DNA from: UBA6220 sp937870835
GTDB lineage: Bacteria; Patescibacteriota; Minisyncoccia; Minisyncoccales; Minisyncoccaceae
Length of the DNA stretch: 10,627 nucleotides
Reading direction: 5' to 3'
NCBI GenBank assembly: GCA_035421265.1
Contig: DAOLWP010000019.1
Location: 1-10,627, forward strand
The notes beneath the pieces were generated by a model. It had not been told where the DNA came from. It searched no databases and saw only the letters and a list, made by a program, of their open reading frames with translations. Positions 1 to 7,449 of this stretch are shown here, in pieces. Both the position numbers and the translations under genes were made by a program. Every line of letters starts with the position of its first letter. Within the stretch, counting starts at the first letter, position 1.

Positions 1-1124
1 ATTTCCTTGATTTTATTAAAGAGAGTGAACCAAAATACAATCCAGTCAAAATAGATCTTAAAGATGATGTAGCAGTAATCATTTACACCGGAGGCACAAC
101 GGGCGAACCCAAGGGGGTGATGTTGACGCATTTTAATATTGTATCAAACACTTTAATAATGGACAATTGGGAAAAAGATAAGCAATTTAATTCATTGGTG
201 TTAATGGTGCCCCTTTTTCATGTATACGGAATTACTTTATGCTTGTCTTGGGGAATAAAAAGAGCGGCAAGCATTATTCTTATACCTAAGTTTTCGCCCC
301 AAGAAGTAATAAAAACAATTCAAAAATACAAGGTGAGTTATCTTCCAGGAGTCCCAGCTATGTATGCAGCTATTGTAAAATATTATCAAAATCATTCCCG
401 TGAACCTCTTTTAACCTCGCTGACTATTTGTGGTAGCGGAACTACTTCTTTTTCTTCTGCTCTATGGGAGAAGGTTAAAGAAATAGCTCCCAATGCTTTA
501 ATCGGTGAGGGGTATGGACTTTCAGAAACCTCGCCATTAGTTATTAATGATCCGAGTCGTAATGATTACGAAAAACGTTTTGGCTCGGTTGGAGTTCCGG
601 TTTTTGATACTGATGTGAAAATTGTTAATCCAGAAACTAAGGAAGATTTATTTTTAGACCAAGTAGGAGAATTAGTTATTAGGGGTTCTCAGATATTTAA
701 GGGGTATTGGAAGAAACCAGAAAAGACAAAAGAAGTATTAAAAGATGGTTGGTTTTATACCAAAGATGTTGGCAGAATGGATGAAGATGGGATATTTTAT
801 ATAGAGAGTAGGTTAGATGATATGATAAACGTTAGAGGAGAAAAGGTGTGGCCGAGAGAAATAGAAGAAATCCTAGAACAGCATCCTAAAGTAAAAGAAG
901 TAGCTGTTATTGGAGTAGCCGATGATTATTATGGTCAAGCTATTAAAGCTTGTGTAGTATTAAAAGAAGGTCAAGAAGCTACCAAAGAAGAATTAATTGA
1001 ATTTTGCAAAGATAAATTAGCGCCCCATAAAGTTCCGCATATTATTGAATTTTTTAATGAATTGCCTAAATCTAACTTAGGAAAAACATTGCATTATAAA
1101 TTAAAAGAACAAAATAATAAATGA
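1..1124 (+). CDS. AMP-forming acyl-CoA synthetase (FadD-like), 5' end outside window
   Basis: This is the C-terminal two-thirds of an ANL-superfamily adenylate-forming enzyme. Such enzymes activate a carboxylic acid, typically a fatty acid, with ATP to an acyl-adenylate and then transfer it to CoA. The reading frame is open from base 3, so the gene begins upstream; the in-frame GTG/ATG near 117-120 lies inside the P-loop-like core motif YTGGTTGEPKGV (84-119) and cannot be the true start. Further family motifs are GYGLSETSP (from 510), the hinge region with YTKDVGRMDEDG and RLDDMINVRGEKVWPREIE-like residues (about 750-860), and the C-terminal LPKSNLGKT with the catalytic lysine at 1083-1085. 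All key residues visible here are intact. The exact substrate cannot be read from sequence; a long-chain fatty acid is a guess. The stop overlaps the next start as ATGA. Confidence 0.9.
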   Translation, partial: FLDFIKESEPKYNPVKIDLKDDVAVIIYTGGTTGEPKGVMLTHFNIVSNTLIMDNWEKDKQFNSLVLMVPLFHVYGITLCLSWGIKRAASIILIPKFSPQEVIKTIQKYKVSYLPGVPAMYAAIVKYYQNHSREPLLTSLTICGSGTTSFSSALWEKVKEIAPNALIGEGYGLSETSPLVINDPSRNDYEKRFGSVGVPVFDTDVKIVNPETKEDLFLDQVGELVIRGSQIFKGYWKKPEKTKEVLKDGWFYTKDVGRMDEDGIFYIESRLDDMINVRGEKVWPREIEEILEQHPKVKEVAVIGVADDYYGQAIKACVVLKEGQEATKEELIEFCKDKLAPHKVPHIIEFFNELPKSNLGKTLHYKLKEQNNK

Positions 1125-1342
1125 TTCAAATACCTTTTCCAATTTATTTACTCGTGCCGAGCGGGATATTTATTTTCTTAGCTGGTTTGTATAGTTATGT
1201 TAATACCTATCCTTCTGGAGTAGGTATTGGACTTTACTTTGCTTCTGAGATTGTCAAAGCTCATCAGGGCCGCATCTGGGCTGAATCTGCTGGCATAAAC
1301 CAAGGATCTACCTTTTATGTGGAATTGAAAACAAAAGAATAA
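1121..1342 (+). pseudogene. Sensor histidine kinase remnant: one membrane helix fused to the ATP-lid (G2) box
   Basis: This intact 73-codon frame is coupled to the upstream ligase gene by an ATGA overlap. Residues 1-28 form one hydrophobic helix (IPFPIYLLVPSGIFIFLAGL), resembling the first helix of multi-pass membrane sensor kinases. Residues 33-73 match the very end of a HATPase_c domain: the GVGIGLYFASEIVKAH G2 box followed by GRIWAES and GSTFYVEL. The sensor body, the dimerisation helix with the phosphorylated histidine, and the N and G1 boxes are all missing, so it cannot be a working kinase. The simplest reading is a large in-frame internal deletion, with the junction near 1200-1215. An 8-bp inverted repeat (1202-1209 with 1221-1228) sits at that point. 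Alternatives are a misassembly that collapsed the gene, or a small membrane protein of unknown use. Confidence 0.7.
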
Positions 1343-1412
1343 GACTATAATTTTTCTCAAATCAAAATGCTCCAGAGCCCAAAACAGGGTAGCGCTTACA
1401 ATTTATAATTTA

Positions 1413-1441
1413 TTGACAGAATAATTCTTTTTGTATAGGAT
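1413..1441 (+). promoter_or_regulatory. Sigma70-type promoter of the ATP synthase operon
   Basis: A perfect -35 box TTGACA (1413-1418) is followed after 17 bp by TAGGAT (1436-1441, four of six matches to TATAAT). Transcription would start near 1448, giving a leader of about 28 nt to the ATG at 1476. The position, just upstream of the first atp gene and after the kinase remnant, fits an operon promoter. Confidence 0.65.
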
Positions 1442-1475
1442 AAACTTAGCTTTAATAGTTAATATAATTGTTTTT

Positions 1476-2183
1476 ATGGAGACCCCAACCTTATTTGGCT
1501 ATGCGGTTTTTAATTGTTTAGGAATAAACATTACAAATACTTTTTTATTAAGCATAATTTGCGCCGTTTTAATTATGGCGCTTTTTTATTTTGGAACTAA
1601 AAGCAGAAAATTAATTCCTACTCCTGTTCAAAATTTTTTTGAATGGATTATTGAATCTCTTTTTGGGCTTTTTGATGGAATGACTGGGGACCGCAAGAAA
1701 ACCGAAGAAATTTTTCCTTTAGTAGCTACTTTATTTATTTTTATATTAGTTTGTAATTTAGTTGAAATAATCCCTGGCTTGGGTGTTTTTCCTGTTTTAA
1801 GGTCGCCGAGTTCTGATTTGCATTTTACTTTAGCCTTAGCAGTTTTTTCAATGCTTTATATCCATATTAGCGCTATTAGGCAGTTAGGAGGAATAGAATA
1901 TCTTAAAAAATATATAAATTTTAAAGATCCAATTATGTTTTTTGTAGGAGCCTTAGAAGGAATTGGAGAGTTTACCAAAACATTATCTTTGGGTATGCGA
2001 TTGTTTGGCAATTTGTTTGCCGGTGAGATTTTATTGATGATTGTAGCTTCTTTAATGCCATTTTTAATACCATTGCCGTTTTTAGCTTTAGAATTATTTG
2101 TTGCTTTTATTCAAGCCTTAGTTTTTTCATCATTAATTACTGTTTTTTATGTCTTTATCACAACCCCAACAACCGAACACTAA
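1476..2183 (+). CDS. atpB: ATP synthase Fo subunit a
   Basis: Subunit a is the membrane stator that forms the two half-channels carrying ions to and from the c-ring. The 235-residue product has about five membrane helices (roughly 21-40, 77-100, 114-137, 167-195, 200-228). The essential arginine is R175 in SLGMRLFGN, and the polar partners N179, E184 (AGE) and Q213 (AFIQALVF) match E. coli N214, E219 and Q252. I chose the ATG at 1476 over an in-frame TTG at 1431, because that TTG lies within the promoter spacer next to the -10 box and would not be transcribed from that promoter. Starting at 1476 also places the conserved P-x-L-F...ITN segment at the N-terminus as is usual. No clear Shine-Dalgarno is seen. 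The 3' end overlaps the next gene by 35 nt. Confidence 0.93.
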   Translation: METPTLFGYAVFNCLGINITNTFLLSIICAVLIMALFYFGTKSRKLIPTPVQNFFEWIIESLFGLFDGMTGDRKKTEEIFPLVATLFIFILVCNLVEIIPGLGVFPVLRSPSSDLHFTLALAVFSMLYIHISAIRQLGGIEYLKKYINFKDPIMFFVGALEGIGEFTKTLSLGMRLFGNLFAGEILLMIVASLMPFLIPLPFLALELFVAFIQALVFSSLITVFYVFITTPTTEH

Positions 2184-2439
2184 AACGAATTTTCCCCGAG
2201 CCTTAGTCTTGGGCAGCGAATTAGGATTTTTGATTGCTTTGCCTTTAACGATTTGTTTAATAATTGGAATTTTAATAGATAAAAAATTAAATACATTTCC
2301 GAAAATACTTATACTATCAATTATTGTCGGAATTGGATTAACGGTTATTAATGTTTATAAATTAGTTTTGCCTTTTTTAGACAAAAAAATGAGCAGTACT
2401 TGTGACAATAATAAAAATAATTTAAGCAGTAAAAAATAA
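2149..2439 (+). CDS. AtpZ/AtpI-family small membrane protein of the ATP synthase operon
   Basis: The 96-residue product has two hydrophobic helices (about 20-43 and 51-73) joined by GILIDKKLNTFP. This matches the AtpZ/AtpI pattern of a GxxLG start, a G-x-x-x-D-K-K turn and a closing N-x-Y-K-L. Relatives are accessory proteins of F-type ATP synthase, linked to c-ring assembly or to cation transport; which role applies here cannot be told. The C-terminal tail (about 80-96) is hydrophilic and rich in Asn, Ser and Lys. The start ATG lies 35 nt inside the end of atpB, suggesting translational coupling; no other ATG precedes the first helix. The usual place for this gene is upstream of atpB, so its position between atpB and atpE is unusual. 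Confidence 0.75.
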   Translation: MSLSQPQQPNTKTNFPRALVLGSELGFLIALPLTICLIIGILIDKKLNTFPKILILSIIVGIGLTVINVYKLVLPFLDKKMSSTCDNNKNNLSSKK

Positions 2440-2486
2440 TAAAAATAATAAAAATAATACCAAACTCATAAATATAAATTAAAATG

Positions 2487-2494
2487 AGGGAGGA
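2487..2494 (+). promoter_or_regulatory. Strong Shine-Dalgarno for atpE
   Basis: AGGGAGGA lies 11 nt before the atpE ATG, in an otherwise A/T-only 66-nt leader. It is one of the few clear ribosome binding sites in the operon (atpD has a shorter one). This suits the many c subunits needed per enzyme complex. Confidence 0.7.
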
Positions 2495-2505
2495 AAAATA
2501 ATATT

Positions 2506-2730
2506 ATGGATGAAACAATGATAAAATTAGCAGCTGCTATTGCTATCGGCATAGGAACAATAGGTCCTAGTATCGGTATTGGTTTAATTGGTTCTAAATC
2601 TTCAGAAGCTATTGGCAGAAATCCAGAAGCAGCTTCTAAAATTCAAAGCGGAATGATTTTGTCAATTGCCTTTGCTGAAGCGGTCGCTATTTATGCTTTA
2701 GTGGTTGCTTTATTTATTTTATTTATTTAA
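2506..2730 (+). CDS. atpE: ATP synthase Fo subunit c
   Basis: This 74-residue hairpin protein forms the rotating c-ring. Helix 1 carries the glycine-rich packing face (GIGTIGPSIGIGLIG, about 15-29), the polar loop is the conserved RNPEA (38-42), and helix 2 carries the ion-binding glutamate E58 in AFAEAVAIYALVVALF. Compared with the Na+-binding ring of Ilyobacter, the positions of Q32 and S66 are I25 and A59 here, so Na+ ligands are missing and H+ coupling is inferred. Helix 1 includes P21. The length is normal for the family. A strong Shine-Dalgarno precedes the start, and atpF follows after 9 nt. Confidence 0.95.
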   Translation: MDETMIKLAAAIAIGIGTIGPSIGIGLIGSKSSEAIGRNPEAASKIQSGMILSIAFAEAVAIYALVVALFILFI

Positions 2731-2739
2731 GATAATAAT

Positions 2740-3231
2740 ATGGAAGGAGCTCTACAAGTAGATTGGAAAGTTTTTGTCGGTCAGCTAATTGATTTAGCTA
2801 TTTTGTTTTTTGTCTTAAAAACATTTGTTTTTGGTCCTCTATCTAATATGTTAAAAAAGAGACAGGAAAAAATAGAGGAGGGGATTAATAAATCTGCCGA
2901 AGCGGAAATAAAATTAAAAAGTCTTTTAGAAACAAAGCAAAGAATGGAGGTAGAAAACGAAGCAAAAAGGAAAGAAATTATTGCTATGGCCGAGGAAGAA
3001 GCAAAAAAAAGATTAGCTGATGCTTTAGAAAAAGCAGAACAAGAAAAAGCGTTACTATTAAACAAAGCCGAAAACGAAGCCGCTGCTTTAATAGCTCAGC
3101 AGCAAAAAGAAATTGAGAAGAAGATTGTTGATAATGCTTTTGTTTTGGCAGAAAAATTATTGCAAGAAAATATTGATGAGGCTAAAAATAAAAAAATTAC
3201 AGAAGAATTTTTAAATAAATTGAGCGTATGA
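2740..3231 (+). CDS. atpF: ATP synthase Fo subunit b
   Basis: The 163-residue product is the peripheral-stalk subunit tying subunit a to F1. It has one N-terminal membrane helix (about 10-31) ending in FGPL. A long charged helix rich in Lys, Glu, Ala and Gln (about 36-150) follows, with the typical motif KKRQEKIEEGI at its start, and would form the dimeric coiled coil. Length and layout are normal for subunit b. Only one b-type gene is present, so a homodimeric stalk is likely. There is no clear Shine-Dalgarno in the 9-nt gap after atpE. The stop overlaps atpH as ATGA, implying coupled translation. Confidence 0.93.
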   Translation: MEGALQVDWKVFVGQLIDLAILFFVLKTFVFGPLSNMLKKRQEKIEEGINKSAEAEIKLKSLLETKQRMEVENEAKRKEIIAMAEEEAKKRLADALEKAEQEKALLLNKAENEAAALIAQQQKEIEKKIVDNAFVLAEKLLQENIDEAKNKKITEEFLNKLSV

Positions 3232-3623
3232 GGAAAGAACGAGAAATTTTTTTATGGGCTATGGCTTTATATAATGCTGTAATAGAAAATCCTTCTAAGG
3301 CCGAAGAAATTTTAGCTAACTTAAAAAAAGCTTTAGATAACAAAAAAGAGATTATCGGAGCAGTAATAAAAAAATTTATTAGTATCTATTCGCGTGAGCA
3401 AAAAGCAGAATTATTATTAGCAAGAGAGATGTCTGAAACTGACAAAACCAACATTAAAGAAAAAATTAAAAAAATTATAGGCGATAATAAAGAAATTTTG
3501 TATAATGTTGATTCATCTCTTTTAGCTGGTTTTCGTTTAAAGACAAAAGATGTTTTAATTAAAGCTTCATTAAAAGATATTTTAATGAAGCTAAAAAAAT
3601 ATGGATATAATAGAGCAATTTAA
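3228..3623 (+). CDS. atpH: ATP synthase F1 subunit delta, short form
   Basis: Delta links the top of F1 to the b stalk. The C-terminal part is recognisable: VDSSLLAGFRLKTKDVLI (94-111) followed by a closing amphipathic helix (113-125) matches the family pattern of a V-D-x-S-L-x-G-G-F strand, a short beta turn and a last helix. At 131 residues it is about 45-50 shorter than the usual roughly 178, and the loss falls in the N-terminal helical bundle that binds the alpha N-termini. Identity rests on that C-terminal motif plus the gene order. The gene overlaps atpF by 4 nt and atpA by 23 nt, so all three are probably translated in a coupled way. Confidence 0.85.
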   Translation: MRKEREIFLWAMALYNAVIENPSKAEEILANLKKALDNKKEIIGAVIKKFISIYSREQKAELLLAREMSETDKTNIKEKIKKIIGDNKEILYNVDSSLLAGFRLKTKDVLIKASLKDILMKLKKYGYNRAI

Positions 3624-5112
3624 AAAACAATTAGAGGGCCTTGAACTTAATCCTGAAATAGAAGAAATAGGAGAAGTAATAGAGGTAAAAGATGGCGTAG
3701 TAAAATTATCCGGACTAAAAAATGTGGAAAATTTTGAATTGATTGAGTTTGAAGAAGCCAATGTTTTAGGTCTAGTTTTAAACTTAGAAGAATATGAAGT
3801 GGGGGCAGTTGTTTTGGGTCCTGATAAAAATATTAAAGAGGGCACCATAGCTAAAAGAACCAAAAAGATTTTTTCTTTAGGGGTAGGAGAAGAATTTTTA
3901 GGAAGAGTGATTGACCCAATGGGGAATCCATTAGATGGAAAAGGAGAAATTAAAGCTAAAGAATTTTTGCCGATTGAGAGAAAAGGTCCGGGAGTAACAG
4001 AGAGGCAGGCAGTTAATACGCCCCTGCATACAGGATTAAAAGTAATTGATGCTCTTATTCCTATTGGCCGAGGTCAAAGAGAGTTAATTATTGGCGATCG
4101 CAGTCTTGGTAAAACAGCTTTGGCGTTAGATGCTATTATAAATCAAAAAAAAGAAAAAAATCGTCCTTATTGCATTTATGTAGCTTGTGGCCAAAAAAAG
4201 AGTAAAATAAAACGGCTTGTTTCAACTTTAGAAAAAGCTGGGGCAATGGAATATACAACCATAGTTTGCGCTTTCCCCGATGACCCGGCAAGTTTTGTTT
4301 ATTTAGCGCCATATGCCGGTGTGACAATGGGAGAATATTATCGAGATTCTAAACGAGATGCCTTAGTAGTTTTTGATGACTTAACTCGTCAAGCTTGGGC
4401 ATGGCGGGAGATATCTTTGATTTTAAGACGGCCGCCGGGCAGAGAAGCATATCCGGGTGATGTATTTTATTTACATTCGCGTTTATTAGAAAGAGCGGCT
4501 CGTTTATCGGATGAAAAAGGCGGAGGTTCTTTAACAGCCTTGCCCATTATTGAAACTCAAGCTGGTGATATTTCCGGATATATTCCTACGAATGTAATTT
4601 CTATTACAGATGGTCAAATTTTTTTAAATTCAACAATGTTTAGAAAAGATCAAAAGCCAGCTGTTGATGTTGGAACTTCAGTGTCGCGGGTAGGGTCAGC
4701 CGCGCAGGTAAAAGCAATGAAAAAAGTGGCCGGCCGTTTAAAATTAGATTTAGCTCAATTTCAAGAGTTAGCAAGATTTTCAGAGTTTACAGAAGAGTTA
4801 GATTCTCAAACCAAAATAATTCTTGAAAAAGGAAAAAGAATTATGGAGATTATCAGGCAAAATGATTTGGAGCCTTATCCATTTGAAAAAGAAGCGATAG
4901 TAATTTTTGCAGGTGTTAACGGGGACTTGCAAGATATTCCTTTAGACAAAATTAAAGAATTTGAGAAAGAACTTTTAACTGAATTAGAAGTTCACCATTC
5001 CGATATTTTAACGCAGATTAGAGAGACAGAAGATTTTAGCGATGATTTACAAAAAAAAGTTTTAGAAATTATTAAAGACATAAAAAAGAAATATGGACCT
5101 ACGGGAAATTAA
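3601..5112 (+). CDS. atpA: ATP synthase F1 subunit alpha
   Basis: The 503-residue non-catalytic nucleotide-binding subunit forms the F1 hexamer with beta. In order it has an N-terminal beta-barrel (about 22-90), the P-loop GDRSLGKT (165-172), the Walker B-type strand ALVVFDDL, the PGREAYPGDVFYLHSRLLERAA block, and VSRVGSAAQVKAMKKVAG, which holds the arginine reaching into the catalytic site. The helical C-terminal domain ends in KYGPTGN. Length and motifs are normal. The P-loop has Ser-Leu where most alpha subunits have Gln-Thr (GDRQTGKT); Lys171 and Thr172 are kept. The ATG lies 23 nt inside atpH, and the 3' end overlaps atpG by 20 nt. Confidence 0.97.
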   Translation: MDIIEQFKKQLEGLELNPEIEEIGEVIEVKDGVVKLSGLKNVENFELIEFEEANVLGLVLNLEEYEVGAVVLGPDKNIKEGTIAKRTKKIFSLGVGEEFLGRVIDPMGNPLDGKGEIKAKEFLPIERKGPGVTERQAVNTPLHTGLKVIDALIPIGRGQRELIIGDRSLGKTALALDAIINQKKEKNRPYCIYVACGQKKSKIKRLVSTLEKAGAMEYTTIVCAFPDDPASFVYLAPYAGVTMGEYYRDSKRDALVVFDDLTRQAWAWREISLILRRPPGREAYPGDVFYLHSRLLERAARLSDEKGGGSLTALPIIETQAGDISGYIPTNVISITDGQIFLNSTMFRKDQKPAVDVGTSVSRVGSAAQVKAMKKVAGRLKLDLAQFQELARFSEFTEELDSQTKIILEKGKRIMEIIRQNDLEPYPFEKEAIVIFAGVNGDLQDIPLDKIKEFEKELLTELEVHHSDILTQIRETEDFSDDLQKKVLEIIKDIKKKYGPTGN

Positions 5113-5968
5113 AAATAAAATAGGGTCTGTTAAAAATATATCTGAACTAACCAGCGCTTTAGAAACTTTTGCGGCTTTGAAAATGAAGAAAACGCAAAAA
5201 AGATTTTTAGAATCTAAGCCATTTGCTAATGAAATGGCAGCGCTTTTGCGAAGAATGGAAAAATCTTTAAGAGAAAGAAAATCAGTCTTTTTACAAGAGC
5301 GAGAAGTGAAAAAAATATTAGCAGTAGTTGTGGCCTCAGATCGGGGATTTTGCGGTTCTTTTAACGCTAATATATTTAAATTTGTGGAAAAAAATTTACC
5401 TCAAATTAAAGCAGAAGGAGCAGTAGACATTATGCCTATTGGCAAAAAAAGTATTGCTCACTTTAAAGACGAAAAAGTTTTACGAAGTTATTCAGGAGTG
5501 GGGGATTATTGGAAATTTAGTCAAACATCTGAGATTGCCGAGATTTTAATTCAGCTATTTTTGAAAGACGAATATCAAAAAATTTATTTATTTTATACGC
5601 ATTTTTATAGTTCCCTTATTCAAAAACCATGTTTAGTGCAATTATTTCCCATAACCGATGAAACAATTATAAATTTTTTGAAAGAAGAAGACAAAATTAA
5701 AAATAATAACTATGATTATTTATTAGAACCATCGCCGGAAAATATTTTAGAACAAACCTTGCCAGTTTTTATAGAATATTTAGTTTATCAATTTATTTTA
5801 TCGGCCAATACAGCTGAACATTCGGCTCGAATGCTGGCAATGAGGAATGCGTCAGATAATGCAAGAGCTCTATTGGGTGATTTACAATTATTATATAATA
5901 AGGCGCGCCAAGAACAGATTACTTCTGAAGTTACTGAAATTTCTTCAGCCAAAGAAGCAATGGAATAA
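5093..5968 (+). CDS. atpG: ATP synthase F1 subunit gamma
   Basis: Gamma is the central rotor shaft. The 291-residue product begins with the typical helix MDLREIKNKIGSVKN and a basic stretch around FAALKMKKTQK (27-36). The Rossmann-like middle domain starts with SDRGFCGSFN (82-91). The C-terminal helix contains EHSARMLAMRNASDNA and ends with YNKARQEQITSEVTEI, which pairs with the first helix inside the alpha/beta ring. Length is normal. The start overlaps atpA by 20 nt. A 119-nt A/T-rich gap with an inverted repeat separates it from atpD. Confidence 0.95.
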   Translation: MDLREIKNKIGSVKNISELTSALETFAALKMKKTQKRFLESKPFANEMAALLRRMEKSLRERKSVFLQEREVKKILAVVVASDRGFCGSFNANIFKFVEKNLPQIKAEGAVDIMPIGKKSIAHFKDEKVLRSYSGVGDYWKFSQTSEIAEILIQLFLKDEYQKIYLFYTHFYSSLIQKPCLVQLFPITDETIINFLKEEDKIKNNNYDYLLEPSPENILEQTLPVFIEYLVYQFILSANTAEHSARMLAMRNASDNARALLGDLQLLYNKARQEQITSEVTEISSAKEAME

Positions 5969-6039
5969 TTAAATATTAAGATATTTAGAAGATATTTTTA
6001 TAATAAAAATTAAAAATTACATAAAAATAAAATAAATAA

Positions 6040-6075
6040 GAATTTTGAATCTAAAAATAAATTTATTCAAAATTC
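6040..6075 (+). repeat. 11-bp perfect inverted repeat upstream of atpD
   Basis: GAATTTTGAAT (6040-6050) and ATTCAAAATTC (6065-6075) are exact inverted copies around a 14-nt A/T-rich loop. The hairpin would end just before the atpD Shine-Dalgarno AGGA (6077-6080) and ATG (6088). It has no following T-run, so it is not a terminator. It could be an mRNA stability, processing or translation-control element, or a chance palindrome in A/T-rich DNA. Confidence 0.55.
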
Positions 6076-6087
6076 AAGGAAGCAATT

Positions 6088-7449
6088 ATGGCAAAAATAA
6101 CGCAAATTATTGGTCCTGTAGTAGATGTAGAATTTGAAACAAAACAAGTCCCGCCTTTATACACTGCCTTAAATGTTAAAGGCAAAGATTTAATTTTGGA
6201 AGTTGAGCAAGAATTAGGCGATGGAAAAGTAAAATGTTTAGCTATGGGCGCCACAGAAGGTTTAAAAAGAGGAGATGAAGTAGAAGATACTGGAGCCCCT
6301 ATTAAGGTGCCTGTTGGCAAGGAGACATTAGGAAGAATTTTAAATGTTTTAGGCGAGCCAATTGATAATCAAGGAATGATCCAATCTGCTTTTCAAGAAC
6401 CAATTCATAAAAAAGGACCTGAATTAAAAACTCAGAAAGATGAGATTGAAATTTTAGAAACCGGTATTAAAGCTATTGATTTACTTTGCCCTCTGCCCAA
6501 GGGCGGCAAAGTAGGATTATTTGGTGGGGCTGGTGTTGGTAAAACCGTCTTAATTCAAGAACTAATTACCAATATCGCTCGTGAGCATCAAGGATATTCT
6601 ATTTTTGCTGGCATTGGCGAAAGGTCAAGAGAGGGCAATGATATATATCGGGAAATGAAAGAATCAGATACTTTAAAAAGCACTTGTTTGGTTTTTGGAC
6701 AAATGAATGAATCGCCGGGTGTTCGTTTAAGAATTCCTTTTACAGCACTAACAGTAGCCGAATATTTTAGAGATAAAGAAAAAAAAGATGTGCTTTTATT
6801 TATGGATAATATGTTCCGTTTTATTTTAGCTGGTTCTGAAGTATCCGCTCTTTTAGGAAGAATTCCTTCTCAAACTGGATACCAGCCTACTTTAGCTTCC
6901 GAAACTGGAATGCTTCAAGAAAGAATTACTTCAACAAAAGACGGTTCTATTACTTCTGTGCAGGCAATTTATGTGCCGGCCGACGATTTGACCGACCCCG
7001 CCATTGTGGCAACTTTTTCGCACTTAGATTCATCTTTAGTTTTATCGCGCGCAATTGCATCTTTGGGTATTTATCCAGCCGTTGACCCGTTAGAATCAAA
7101 TTCTTCTTTATTAAATCCGCGAATTGTTGGAGAAAAACATTATGAAGTGGCCAACAAAGTAAAAAGAATTTTACAACGCTATAAAGAACTTCAAGACATT
7201 ATTGCCATTTTAGGAATTGAAGAATTGGCAGATGAAGATAAAATTGTGGTTAATCGGGCGCGCAAAATTCAAAAATATCTATCTCAACCGTTTTTTGTTG
7301 CCGAAGTTTTTAGCGGAATTCCTGGAAAATATGTTACCCTAGAAGAGACCATTCAAGGATTTGAGAAAATAGTTTCTGGCGAATTAGATAATTTGAATGA
7401 AGATGAATTTTATATGAAAGGCAGTATTAAAGAAGTTGAAAAACAATGA
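6088..7449 (+). CDS. atpD: ATP synthase F1 subunit beta
   Basis: The 453-residue subunit carries the catalytic ATP synthesis sites. It shows a beta-barrel N-domain (about 1-75) and the P-loop GGAGVGKT (146-153) with K152 and T153. The catalytic glutamate E178 and R179 sit in GERSREGND, followed by VFGQMNESPGVR, Walker B VLLFMDNMFRF and the SQTGYQPTLASETGMLQERIT block. SVQAIYVPADDLTDPA comes next. The C-terminal helical domain has IEELADED in place of the usual DELSEED, and LSQPFFVAEVF. All catalytic residues I can place are present and the length is normal. A Shine-Dalgarno (AGGA, 7 nt before the ATG) supports the start. The stop overlaps atpC as ATGA. Confidence 0.97.
   Translation: MAKITQIIGPVVDVEFETKQVPPLYTALNVKGKDLILEVEQELGDGKVKCLAMGATEGLKRGDEVEDTGAPIKVPVGKETLGRILNVLGEPIDNQGMIQSAFQEPIHKKGPELKTQKDEIEILETGIKAIDLLCPLPKGGKVGLFGGAGVGKTVLIQELITNIAREHQGYSIFAGIGERSREGNDIYREMKESDTLKSTCLVFGQMNESPGVRLRIPFTALTVAEYFRDKEKKDVLLFMDNMFRFILAGSEVSALLGRIPSQTGYQPTLASETGMLQERITSTKDGSITSVQAIYVPADDLTDPAIVATFSHLDSSLVLSRAIASLGIYPAVDPLESNSSLLNPRIVGEKHYEVANKVKRILQRYKELQDIIAILGIEELADEDKIVVNRARKIQKYLSQPFFVAEVFSGIPGKYVTLEETIQGFEKIVSGELDNLNEDEFYMKGSIKEVEKQ

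Noticed and set aside
1343..1412. Terminator after the kinase remnant (CCC...GGG near 1377-1390)
   Set aside because: Only a three-base stem with no T-run; too weak to call.
1431..1475. TTG start extending atpB by 15 residues
   Set aside because: The TTG lies inside the promoter, upstream of the likely transcription start, and the added residues are not part of the subunit a pattern.
2781..3065. 94-codon open frame on the - strand within atpF
   Set aside because: It is antisense to a well-supported gene; its Ser/Phe/Ala-rich peptide is what Lys/Glu/Ala codons give in reverse.
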